From: Calothrix sp. FI2-JRJ7
GTDB taxonomy: Bacteria; Cyanobacteriota; Cyanobacteriia; Cyanobacteriales; Nostocaceae
Assembly: GCA_019359675.1 (NCBI GenBank)
Contig: JAHHGX010000011.1
Coordinates: 1 to 64,000, forward strand
Reading direction: 5' to 3'
Length of the DNA stretch: 64,000 bases
The position numbers and the translations under genes were made by a program. Positions 9,505-17,829 of the stretch are shown here, in pieces (the stretch's first letter is position 1; each line of letters starts with the position of its first letter). The notes under the pieces are model-generated. The model searched no databases. It was not told the origin of the DNA and saw only the letters and a list, made by a program, of their open reading frames with translations.

Positions 9505-9706
9505 GGGTGCGTCAAAGCTATTACGGTCTTCGAGAAAACGCAAAATTAAAGTGCTTTGACGCACCACGCTTGAATGTCGGTGCGTGACTTCGAGAAAACG
9601 CAAAATTAAAGTGCTTTGACGCACCACGCTTGAATGTCGGTGCGTGACGCTACTAGTCTTTCATATTAAGTGGAGTTTTTCCATAGCGTCACACACCCTA
9701 CCATAG
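9505..9706. repeat. hairpin repeat with 2 x 60-bp tandem duplication
   Basis: A GTGCGTCAAAGC/GTGCGTGACGC family element. An exact 60-bp period is seen (CTTCGAGAAAACGCAAAATT recurs at 9529 and 9589), and the block closes with AGCGTCACACACCCTACC near 9682-9702. It lies in the 518-bp gap between the Rpn gene and the YspA-like gene, and nothing else in that gap looks coding. Confidence 0.85.
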
Positions 9707-9833
9707 GGTAACAGCAGGCGCCCTATAACAATACCTGTGTATTGAATATAAAATTTTACTGTAAGTAATAGTTGATATATCTTTTATGGTATTTTTGTTC
9801 TATACTATGAGAAGTACAACAGTAAGGTCATAT

Positions 9834-10304
9834 ATGGAAATAGCATTTACTGGAACAAGACATACAAATTCTGAGCAAGCTTTGATTATTAAGGATAAGT
9901 TGCAGGAGATTGCCCAAATAGATGCAACTTGGCATGTTGGTGATGCGATGGGGGTTGATGCACTGGTTAGAATTGAAGCTCGGCGCCTAGCTAAAGAGTT
10001 AAATATATATGTGTGTCAAGGAAAGGAGCGTTATGAATTTGCGAAACGCTCTAAATCAATGATTGATGCAATTGCAGGTACTTATAACAAGTTGTATGCG
10101 TTTGCGAATAAGTCTTGTCCTGCTGGATGTAAGCCATGTAGAAATCCTAATGGGCAAGGTTCTGGTACTTGGTTGACTGTTGCTTACGCTTATTACCTTG
10201 GTGTGCCTGTAGAATTAATTTTTTTGGAAGATGGGTTGGTGGCGCCAGATTGGTTAGATGTGCCTACATCAGCAAGCAAATATCAGCAATTATCGCTTTG
10301 GTAA
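9834..10304 (+). CDS. YspA/DUF2493-like SLOG-superfamily protein
   Basis: A 156-residue protein. The Rossmann-like start EIAFTGTRH is followed by WHVGDAMGVDALVRIEARRLA (nucleotide-binding glycine/aspartate loop), RSKSMIDA and C-terminal GSGTWLTVAYAYYLGVPVELI. This pattern is characteristic of the SLOG fold (DprA/LOG/YspA relatives), predicted to bind nucleotides or nucleotide-derived ligands. The chosen ATG at 9834 has AAGG 8 nt upstream and starts directly at the first strand; a longer frame from 9786 has no ribosome-binding site. A CPAGCKPC cysteine cluster near residue 100 could bind metal. Confidence 0.7.
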   Translation: MEIAFTGTRHTNSEQALIIKDKLQEIAQIDATWHVGDAMGVDALVRIEARRLAKELNIYVCQGKERYEFAKRSKSMIDAIAGTYNKLYAFANKSCPAGCKPCRNPNGQGSGTWLTVAYAYYLGVPVELIFLEDGLVAPDWLDVPTSASKYQQLSLW

Positions 10305-10326
10305 ACTAATTATCATGTAAAATCAG

Positions 10327-10440
10327 ATGGTCTTTTCTGTACATACTGGATTATTCTTTGGTATGGCGCCAACTGGTAAGATTGCTGAACATTGGTCTGT
10401 TTCTGATGCGGCAAGTTTGATGTTACAGCTTCAAGGGTGA
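10327..10440 (+). pseudogene. SnoaL-like protein remnant with internal deletion
   Basis: The frame from 10327 reads FFGMAPTGKIAEHWSVSDAA then SLMLQLQG and stop. SnoaL-like polyketide-cyclase-fold proteins end with G.PPTGK, a beta segment, then DGKI.EHW...D...L..QLG. Here TGK is joined directly to KIAEHW, as if deletion between the two GK sequences removed the intervening strand. Only about 38 codons remain. The call rests on motif memory, not a search. Confidence 0.5.
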
Positions 10441-10549
10441 ACTAATTATAGTGTGTGATTTGTAACTTGATTCGTTGAATTTAAGTAGTTTTTTTGACAA
10501 AAAAGCGCATTTTCATTTTTGGGTTTTGTATAAATTCTAATTTTATCCC

Positions 10550-10577
10550 GTAGAGACGTTACATGTAACGTCTCTAC
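10550..10577. terminator. perfect 28-bp palindrome after phosphatase gene
   Basis: GTAGAGACGTTACA followed by its exact reverse complement. It lies 20 bp beyond the stop of the minus-strand phosphatase/RTX gene. The same 28 bp recurs at 27775-27802, 13 bp beyond the stop of the other giant gene. Placement suggests a transcription terminator or mRNA-stabilising 3' hairpin that has been copied between loci. Confidence 0.6.
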
Positions 10578-10597
10578 AAGAGGGGATTAAAATCAAT

Positions 10598-13500
10598 CTA
10601 TACTACTTGAATTCTATCTAGCTTTGCCCATTTTAAGGTTGCTAGTAGGTCATCACCTGCGGTTATTAAGGTGTCTTCTCCGCTGATGCTGGTTGATAGT
10701 ATGCTGCTGGCGCCCAATGTACTGCCACGACTAATAGTATCATCGGCGCCGAAGCCGTATATAGTTAATGAACCTTCGCCGCTTTCGAGGAAGAATTTGT
10801 TAAGTCCACTGCCTACATATGCTGTGTCGTTACCGATGCCTGCGTAGATAGTGTTGTTTCCTTCGGCTGCGTAGATGGTATCGTTTCCGGCGCCTGTGTT
10901 GAAGAAGTCGTTACCTGCACCTGCATATATTAAGTCATCACCGGAACCTGTGATGATGGTGTTGTTTCCTTCGGCAGCGTAAATAGTGTTTTTACCGTTT
11001 CCGGTTGCGATGTAATCATTTCCGGCGCCTGCATATATTAAATTGTCACCATTGCCTGCACGCACCAAGTTGTCACCTTCAGAAGCATACACAGTGTTAT
11101 TACCGCCCAAAGCGCTGATAATATCACTACCCGCGCCGCTGTAGATAATACTGTTGCCACGTCCGGTAGCAATGCGGTTAAAACCTTCACCTGCGTATAT
11201 TTGTTGGTTGCCATCATCGGTACTAATTACGTCGTCACCAGCACCAGTGTATACGATGCTATCGCCAACTCCAACATACACACGATTATTTCCTTCACCT
11301 GCAAAGAAGGTATCTTTACCACCTTTACCAATGAATACATCTGCCGCATCTGTACCGTATAATTTATCATCACCCTCTGTACCGTTTATTGCACTTGGGT
11401 CGCCTAATTGCCCAAATAACGTTTGGTACATTTGCTTGTAAATTTCTGTGTTATCAAGGGTGCTTGGTAGTTTATCAGCATTCATCCCGTAGGTTTTGCT
11501 GACTATACTGCCTGGGAAGTCTGGTGTTCCTACCCAACCAACTCCAAAGTTACCCATTGGACCATCTAAACTTGGTTGAGCGTTGAATGCAGTCCAAGGC
11601 GCCGTTCTGCCGTTTTGTCCATCGAGTGGGTTTTGTAATCCTGCACCTGTTGTTGGGTTAACAGGAATTGTTGGTGCTGTGGTTAATGGTGTATCTGGAT
11701 ATCCAGGTGAGAAAGGTGTGGGTTGATATACTTGTAAACCACCCGCTTCACTGTCAGCAGCTGTTATTAACAATGTGTTGGGGTCTTGGTTGCGAATGAA
11801 ATCCATTGCTACACCAATTGCCGCATCTGCTCTTAGTGCTGCGTCTATAGTACCGCGCGCATTATTAGAGTTTGCAAAGTTATCGGTTCCTTCTTCTTCT
11901 AATACAACAAAGAAGCCATCGGGGTCACTCGATATTGACTTTAAGGCGCCAGCGAGCATATCTGCAACGGTAGGAGGATTTAAATTTCCTGGTTGTCCGT
12001 AGGTTCCAAGTCCTCGTGCTGCGTTTGCTTCTTCGCTACGCGCGTTATAGGTGTCTTCCCAAGCGAATACACCTAATATTTTCTCACCTGCTTGAACTGT
12101 ATTAAGTTCGTCTTTGCTATAAACAACTCGATAACCGCGTTTTTCAGCTTCCAAAATTAAGTTTAAACCGTCGGTTCTAGCTCCTGTTTGGTTTAATGAA
12201 CTGCCAAATTTACCTGCAACTCCTGTAGGTAACATCCAGCGTTCTCCACCTGCCATTATTACTTGGGCACCAGATTCGAGAATAATTTGACGGACAATTT
12301 CGGTATTATCGCTACGCCTAGCAACCTCTGCTGCAAATGCTCCTGAACCAGGTTCGTTCATTGTCCCCGAATTTATTATCGCAACAGCTTTACCTGAATC
12401 GCGCGCTTCTTCGAGAATTGTAGAACCAACTTTTCCAGAAAACGGAGTTATCCGACTACCATCTTCATTCAAACCATAAGAGTCTTGGAATACCTTAACA
12501 CCGTTGGCATGAACTACACCGCTACCATCTGAACTACCTGTTAATTGGTCAGTTAGGTGCCCTAGATATACACCCGTGTCACTCATTTTATCCCAGTTGA
12601 GGCGCCCATCTGGCCCTACACTTTCAAATCGTGCGGCACCAAACATCGATGGACTATGACCATCTGGGTGGATAAATATAACGTTACCAGTTTTTTTTGT
12701 AGCAGCAGGCGCCCGTTCTGGTTGTGGAACAGGACGGTCGGGTAAATCTGTTTCAAACAGGGTTTCGTACATCAAACGGTATACATCAGTATTATCTACT
12801 GTGGCATTCCATTTTTCGGCATTTAACCCGTGTGCTTTAGCAACAATTGAACCTGGAAAATCTGGAGTTCCAACCCAACCTACACCAAAATTGAATGAAT
12901 TACCGCTTGCATCTGGCGCCGAAGTAAAGGGTAAAGTTCCGCGTCCGGTAGTTCCATCTAAGGGGTTTGCAAATGCAGCAGGTAGTCCACTTACATTAGT
13001 TGGGTTAGTGGTTAATGTTCCAACATTTCTATCTGCTCGTAATGGGTCATTAATTTGTAGACCACCACCGTCACTGTCCGCAGCAGTAACAATCAGAGTA
13101 TTTTTATACTTCTCTGAAAACTCTAACGCTACACCAATGGCACCATCGGCACGGCGTAAGGCTTCTAGAGTTCCAGCCGCATTATTAACGTTACCAAAGT
13201 TATCAGTACCTTCTTCTTCGAGTACTGTAAATGAACCATTCTTAAAGTTGGGGTGTACCTCCATTAGTTTTTGAGATACAGCTAGCATTTCACCAACAGT
13301 CGGCGCCGTTTCTAAATAAAACGGAGTATTCGACGCTGCTAGACTTTCTTCGGAACGGTCGTTAAAGGTATGAATAGCGGCAAATACACCTAATACTTTT
13401 TCAGGTGGGTTAGGAGTATTAAGCAGTGCGTTTAACTCATCGCGTGTATATACAACTGTATATCCGAGACTCTTAGCTAAATCTATCAAGTTAGTAGCTG

Positions 13501-14074
13501 GACGATTCTGAATTGCAGCATCACCAGTACTGAACTGAGCATCAATAGCAGATGTGACGTGGCGCCCAGTAGTACCAACGGGTAGCATATGTAATTCACC
13601 ACCACCCATAATGAAATTCACACCCGACTCAATTGCTTGACGAGTGATTTCAGCAAGATTATTGCGTGGTGCAGAACGTGCATCCGTTTCAGGTGGCGCC
13701 ACTTTTGCAACGAAGGCGCCAGTACCAGGTTCAGCAATAAAGCCAGAGTTAATTAAAGCAGTCACCTTATTTGAGGCAACTGCTTCTTGCATAATAGTTT
13801 GCTGTTTACCAGAAAGCGCAGTAGTAGCAGTTTGATTATCTTCTTCTAAACCAAAAGATTCAGCATGAACTTTTGTACCTGTTGCGTGAGTAACGGCGCC
13901 GCCATTTGATGTACCTGTTAGCTGGTCTTGCATGTGTCCTAAGTAGACACGCGCTTCGTCCAACTTATCCCAGTTCAATCTGCCATCAGGGCCTTTATCC
14001 ACAAAACGCGCGAGAGCATAATGTGCTGGACTAGTACCATCGGGGTGTATAAAAATTACGTGATTATTTGCCAT
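10598..14074 (-). CDS. tandem alkaline-phosphatase-like / RTX secreted protein
   Basis: A 1158-residue protein made of two homologous alkaline-phosphatase-superfamily units plus an RTX-like tail. Unit 1 begins NHVIFIHPDGTSP (3-15); unit 2 begins NVIFIHPDGHSP near residue 462. Each carries LTG(T/S)S(N/D)G with a candidate nucleophile, a VLEEEGTDNF motif and a TAADS(D/E) motif likely to bind metals. From about 894 come repeats such as GTEGDDKLYG, GAGDDVIS and GAGNDYIATGNGKNTIYAAE, typical of calcium-binding haemolysin-type repeats. There is no N-terminal signal peptide, consistent with type I secretion. Likely role: extracellular phosphate scavenging. Duplication of the catalytic unit is unusual; both copies retain the visible motifs. 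Confidence 0.85.
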   Translation of the reverse strand: MANNHVIFIHPDGTSPAHYALARFVDKGPDGRLNWDKLDEARVYLGHMQDQLTGTSNGGAVTHATGTKVHAESFGLEEDNQTATTALSGKQQTIMQEAVASNKVTALINSGFIAEPGTGAFVAKVAPPETDARSAPRNNLAEITRQAIESGVNFIMGGGELHMLPVGTTGRHVTSAIDAQFSTGDAAIQNRPATNLIDLAKSLGYTVVYTRDELNALLNTPNPPEKVLGVFAAIHTFNDRSEESLAASNTPFYLETAPTVGEMLAVSQKLMEVHPNFKNGSFTVLEEEGTDNFGNVNNAAGTLEALRRADGAIGVALEFSEKYKNTLIVTAADSDGGGLQINDPLRADRNVGTLTTNPTNVSGLPAAFANPLDGTTGRGTLPFTSAPDASGNSFNFGVGWVGTPDFPGSIVAKAHGLNAEKWNATVDNTDVYRLMYETLFETDLPDRPVPQPERAPAATKKTGNVIFIHPDGHSPSMFGAARFESVGPDGRLNWDKMSDTGVYLGHLTDQLTGSSDGSGVVHANGVKVFQDSYGLNEDGSRITPFSGKVGSTILEEARDSGKAVAIINSGTMNEPGSGAFAAEVARRSDNTEIVRQIILESGAQVIMAGGERWMLPTGVAGKFGSSLNQTGARTDGLNLILEAEKRGYRVVYSKDELNTVQAGEKILGVFAWEDTYNARSEEANAARGLGTYGQPGNLNPPTVADMLAGALKSISSDPDGFFVVLEEEGTDNFANSNNARGTIDAALRADAAIGVAMDFIRNQDPNTLLITAADSEAGGLQVYQPTPFSPGYPDTPLTTAPTIPVNPTTGAGLQNPLDGQNGRTAPWTAFNAQPSLDGPMGNFGVGWVGTPDFPGSIVSKTYGMNADKLPSTLDNTEIYKQMYQTLFGQLGDPSAINGTEGDDKLYGTDAADVFIGKGGKDTFFAGEGNNRVYVGVGDSIVYTGAGDDVISTDDGNQQIYAGEGFNRIATGRGNSIIYSGAGSDIISALGGNNTVYASEGDNLVRAGNGDNLIYAGAGNDYIATGNGKNTIYAAEGNNTIITGSGDDLIYAGAGNDFFNTGAGNDTIYAAEGNNTIYAGIGNDTAYVGSGLNKFFLESGEGSLTIYGFGADDTISRGSTLGASSILSTSISGEDTLITAGDDLLATLKWAKLDRIQVV

Positions 14075-14342
14075 ATTCTTTCTACTCGTAAGTAAATAAA
14101 TTAGCCATAAGCGTCAAAACTGCTTATAACCACGGGAAGACTTTTGTAACAATTTGTTACGAAAGCGTTATATAAATCAAAATTGACACACGAAAGTTAA
14201 AGATATACGCAGATAAAATTAAGCACAAGTTAAGATTTGCGTATATATACGTAAACAAATGATGAAAAAATTTTTATAATATTGATTTATGCCTTAATGC
14301 CACTGTATCTATACTTCACAAAAAAAACTAATTGATACTATA

Positions 14343-14462
14343 GAATCCCCCCTAACCCCCCTTAATAAGGGGGGGACAAGAAAGGAAGGAAATAAATTAT
14401 AGCTTTCTAAAGTAATAAATCTCAACTCCTAGCCCCCCTTATCAAGGGGGGTTGGGGGGGAT
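14343..14462. repeat. inverted C-run/G-run intergenic repeats
   Basis: Two copies (14343-14376 and 14428-14462) of a C-run/TTAATAAGG-type hairpin lie in opposite overall orientation. A related copy is at 1578-1614. This is an intergenic repeat type common in cyanobacterial genomes; no coding potential. Confidence 0.7.
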
Positions 14463-14547
14463 TAAAATTTAAAGTATGATTTTTACCACAGAGACACAGA
14501 GAAAGAGAGATTTATTGATAGCTGGTCTTAACCCACTGCATACTCTG

Positions 14548-14792
14548 TACAAGTCTTATCGCTACGTTGAAGTTTTTTGATGGCATCACGCACCCTACTT
14601 AAGCATTTCGAGGCGCCAATAAAATTGGTAGGAATTGGTGCGTGACGCTACAAGTCTTATCGCTACGTTGAAGTTTTTTGATGGCGTCACGCACCCTACT
14701 TAAGCATTTCGAGGCGCCAATAAAATTGGTAGGGTGCGTGAAAGCTATTACTATCAATCAATCTAACGCAAAATTACACTGCTTTCACGCAC
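14548..14792. repeat. 2 x 101-bp tandem repeat with TGCGTGACGC hairpins
   Basis: TACAAGTCTTATCGCTACG begins at 14548 and again at 14649, giving a 101-bp period that includes GATGGCGTCACGCACCCTAC and a GGCGCC site. A third partial hairpin (GGTGCGTGAAAGC...GCTTTCACGCACC) follows to 14792. The rest of the 14075-15215 gap holds only these repeats and a WD40 remnant. Confidence 0.85.
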
Positions 14793-14834
14793 CATTAATA
14801 TGTTATCTTTATGCACCGATGTGTAGGTATTATA

Positions 14835-14930
14835 TTAGACCGACACACTCCAAATATTGATTGTTTTATCGTCACTGCCACTAGCAATAGTCCAATCATC
14901 AGGACTAATCGCAATTCCCACGCAGTAAGT
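14835..14930 (-). pseudogene. WD40-repeat remnant
   Basis: The minus strand reads IAISPDDWTIASGSDDKTIN then IWSVSV and stop, a canonical WD40 blade (SPD...ASGSDDKTI.IW). It is preceded at 14925-15000, in another frame, by a coiled-coil-like SYEQITQIKDQLEAAKRELT. This looks like the extreme C-terminus of a WD40 protein fused out of frame to other debris. No open frame connects it to a start codon. Confidence 0.65.
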
Positions 14931-15215
14931 TCACGCTTTGCAGCTTCAAGCTGGTCTTTTATTTGTGTGATTTGCTCATAAGATTAAGCCAAATAGCGAA
15001 CTATTGTTTACACCCAATTGCAGATGTAAAATTGCATCCTAGCAATCGCGCATATCATGCTTTTTTGAACAGTAACTTAATTGTAGATTGTACTTTAGGG
15101 GAATGCCTATTTTGATACAGCCAGATTCTACTTCCCGAAAGCCTTAAAATATTTTACCAAAGAATCGGTGGGTTGGGTTACGCAAAGCCTGCACCCAACC
15201 TACAATCTAATACAA

Positions 15216-15455
15216 CTACGCTAATTTATCGTAATCTTCTGGTTCGATGTCAGGAACTTTGTTTAGCGCTTGTTTAAAGTTATCCCAGCTACCACGCGCT
15301 TTTTTCGCTTCTATATAATCTTTAGTTGTCCAAGCTGACACCTGTGCTGATAAAGCAATGGCAACTAGCTGCTCGATAGGAACATTTTCTCTAGCTGCTA
15401 AAGCTTCTACTTGTTTATATAGAGAATCTGGTATTTGTACATTTAAATTAGTCAT
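15216..15455 (-). CDS. ribbon-helix-helix antitoxin-like protein
   Basis: A 79-residue protein beginning TNLNVQIPDSLYKQVEALAA, a ribbon-helix-helix N-terminus (beta strand then two helices) as in ParD/HicB-type antitoxins. The acidic C-terminus contains GSWDNFKQALNKVPDIEPED, the kind of segment that wraps a toxin. A well-placed AGGAGAAATACC lies upstream of the ATG. No toxin gene is adjacent (upstream is a K+ channel, downstream repeats), so it is an orphan or acts with a distant partner. Confidence 0.7.
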   Translation of the reverse strand: MTNLNVQIPDSLYKQVEALAARENVPIEQLVAIALSAQVSAWTTKDYIEAKKARGSWDNFKQALNKVPDIEPEDYDKLA

Positions 15456-15500
15456 GGTATTTCTCCTTTTTTACTACTCCAGACACAGAGAAACAGAGAT

Positions 15501-16463
15501 TTATGCAAGACCAAGACCGCTATCTTGCTTATCACTTTGTGATACAGATGTTGTTTCTAGTGGGATAACGTCGTGAAAGTAGGCTGAATTAAAGTAACGG
15601 TTGCCACGTGGGCAGAAGTAGATTATATCTCGAAAGTAATGGTCAAACATAATTTGATTGGCGCCATAAGCGTATTGGGTATTTATTAAGTAAGATACTG
15701 TGTTATCTACACCGCTTAATGATGCTACTATTTGAGTGTGACTATTTGCTAACGATTCCCATGTGGCGCCATATAATGGACTATCTTTATCAATAGCGTG
15801 CATTGCTGTCCATGTTAGCGTCAACGTTGGTGTTCGCTCTTGGAGTAATTTCAATTCTTGAATTTGGTAAATATATCTTCCTTCGCTTGTAAGTGAGTCT
15901 TGTAATAGAAATACTTTTAGTTGTGCATCTAATATCTCGTTTAATCGCTTATTCGACATCCGAAACATTAATGTCGGTAAATTATTATGCGGGGCAATTA
16001 CTGCAACTTGACTAAATAATATGCGTGCGGTAGGTTTAGTAAAGCGTGCAAAAGATAATCCGGTAATAATTGCAACCGCTAACAACGCTGTTAATGCTTC
16101 TATCGCAACTATTATATTTGCGTAAGTCGTTTGAGGTGATATACTACCATAACCTATTGTAGCAAATGTTTGAACGCTAAAGAAAAAAGCATCTGTAAAC
16201 GAACCAGGACGTGCGTGACTTAAATTGTTCTCCCCTACTAAATAAAGCAGTGCAAAAATACTATTAAGAATAAAATATCCAATTCCTACAATTGCCGCAA
16301 ATCCAAGCCACGACACCGTTATAATTAAATGATATGGGTCTCCTAAGTACCTATACCAGGCGCCTGCACCATCTATTTGAAATTTACCATCATTCTTCGC
16401 AATCTGTACCAGATGACGCGAACGTAAATGTTTATCAATAAAAGGTCTCAAATTAAGTAACAT
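15501..16463 (-). CDS. inward-rectifier potassium channel, KirBac type
   Basis: A 320-residue protein. The N-terminal slide helix region ends GDPYHLII. TM1 is at about 46-75, the pore helix SFTDAFFFSVQTFA precedes the selectivity filter TIGYG (102-106), and TM2 is at about 113-138. The cytoplasmic beta-rich domain begins SFARFTKPTARILFS, typical of Kir channels. Length matches bacterial Kir proteins. It probably conducts K+ in the plasma membrane; gating ligand unknown. It sits 45 bp upstream of the antitoxin-like gene on the same strand, a likely coincidental arrangement. Confidence 0.9.
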   Translation of the reverse strand: MLLNLRPFIDKHLRSRHLVQIAKNDGKFQIDGAGAWYRYLGDPYHLIITVSWLGFAAIVGIGYFILNSIFALLYLVGENNLSHARPGSFTDAFFFSVQTFATIGYGSISPQTTYANIIVAIEALTALLAVAIITGLSFARFTKPTARILFSQVAVIAPHNNLPTLMFRMSNKRLNEILDAQLKVFLLQDSLTSEGRYIYQIQELKLLQERTPTLTLTWTAMHAIDKDSPLYGATWESLANSHTQIVASLSGVDNTVSYLINTQYAYGANQIMFDHYFRDIIYFCPRGNRYFNSAYFHDVIPLETTSVSQSDKQDSGLGLA

Positions 16464-16663
16464 AAAGTAATATCAGCGTATCCTTAATTACCTAAACATT
16501 ACCATTACCTCATTCCCAAAACCTATATATTTAAATCCAACATCATATATCTTTACAATTTTTATTCAAAAGAATTATCAAAAAAAGAGATAAGAAAGAC
16601 AAACCACAAACGCACAAAGGACACGAAGGAAGAGGTATGATGAAATTTTATCCTTAAATTTAA

Positions 16664-17788
16664 ATGAGTTTACTAACAAAAGTTAAAAAGCAATTTAAGC
16701 GTTCAATCATTCAAAGTGTCTCTATTGAAACATTATTAAAAGATGATTCCAGTAAATATAATGTAGTGTTGCCAGAGACTATTGCCACGGAAGAAGCATC
16801 ACAAATGGTTTTTGCTTCGGAAGCAACATCTTTGCAAGCAGTATCTCATTCTACTCCCCTTGCTTACACTACTGTTTTAGAAGATGTTTTTTACTGTCCT
16901 TTGTATTCAGTTATTCTCACCACAGATAGAAAAATTATTCGCGAATCGTTTAATATTACTAAACCAGTAGAAGATTTCAAGCTTGATTGTTTATTTACTT
17001 CCAAGGTTGAAGATATTTCTGGGTATTCTGTTATTTGGCATCAAACCACGAATAATTACTATCATACGCTTATCGATAATCTACCCCGTTTTTATCTCAC
17101 TTGCTTACACGACATCATTCAAGATAATGATAATCACGTCAAGTTAATACATTCACGTAAAATTTTTGACATGGAATATTTTTACTTGTCGAAATTTCTC
17201 TCACCCAATATTCAAATTTGCCAAGTCCCAAATTCTACATCTGAAGACCGACCAAAGCTGTTCCGTCTCGAAAAGCTGATTTTATCAAAATTTTTAAATC
17301 ATAATTTTAGCGGTTTTATTCCAAGTACACACCGCAATCAGATTTTTACTCGGTTTTTACCTCAACGACCCCGCATCAAAAACAAGCGCATCTTCATTTC
17401 TCGACGACAAGCTTATAACCAGCGTCATATTATCAACGAAGCTGAGGTCATTCAAACTCTTGCTATATATGGGTTTGAAGTTTATACTCTCGAAAAAATG
17501 TCTATAAAGGAACAAATTGAGCTTTTCTACGATGCTGATGCTGTTGTTGCTACTCACGGCGCCGGGTTAACTAATATATTATTCTCTGAGCATGTTAAAG
17601 TGCTAGAGCTTTTCCCTTACCCTTTCGTTATTCCTTACTTTTACTATCTCGCTAAATCGATGGGTCATACGTACCAATATTGGTGTGGAAATGGTGAGTA
17701 TGATGCGACGCAAGGTTGGAACAGTAATTTTGTCGTTGATATTCTACAGTTACGGGAAGTTTTAGAGAAACCAGGCTTCTTTATATAG
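16664..17788 (+). CDS. glycosyltransferase family 61 protein
   Basis: A 374-residue protein. A DUF563/GT61 domain occupies about 130-350: an early SVIWHQTTNNYYHTLIDNLPR, a RIFISRRQAYNQR strand, and the diagnostic ATHGAGLTNILFSEH at about 294-308 followed by VLELFPYPF. GT61 enzymes transfer sugars in glycan or exopolysaccharide assembly; donor and acceptor cannot be told. No signal peptide, so cytoplasmic. The gene converges on the CCA-enzyme gene, and the stop codons of both lie within an inverted repeat. Confidence 0.85.
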   Translation: MSLLTKVKKQFKRSIIQSVSIETLLKDDSSKYNVVLPETIATEEASQMVFASEATSLQAVSHSTPLAYTTVLEDVFYCPLYSVILTTDRKIIRESFNITKPVEDFKLDCLFTSKVEDISGYSVIWHQTTNNYYHTLIDNLPRFYLTCLHDIIQDNDNHVKLIHSRKIFDMEYFYLSKFLSPNIQICQVPNSTSEDRPKLFRLEKLILSKFLNHNFSGFIPSTHRNQIFTRFLPQRPRIKNKRIFISRRQAYNQRHIINEAEVIQTLAIYGFEVYTLEKMSIKEQIELFYDADAVVATHGAGLTNILFSEHVKVLELFPYPFVIPYFYYLAKSMGHTYQYWCGNGEYDATQGWNSNFVVDILQLREVLEKPGFFI

Positions 17789-17829
17789 ATTAGCGTTTTT
17801 TGTTTAGGTTATCTTAGAAGCCTGGTTTC
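17765..17829. terminator. 15-bp inverted repeat between convergent genes
   Basis: AGAAACCAGGCTTCT (17765-17779) and AGAAGCCTGGTTTCT (17815-17829) are perfect inverted repeats with a 35-bp loop. They span the last codons of the GT61 gene and the stop of the CCA gene. The arms resemble the AAACCTGGTTTCT MITE family seen elsewhere. Likely a bidirectional terminator derived from such an element. Confidence 0.65.

Noticed and set aside
9427-9627. 66-codon frame with RQSTLILRFLE repeated
   Set aside because: Translation of the 60-bp tandem hairpin repeat, not a protein gene.
12801-13274. 157-codon plus-strand frame opposite the phosphatase/RTX gene
   Set aside because: Mirror of a strongly supported coding frame, with no motif of its own.
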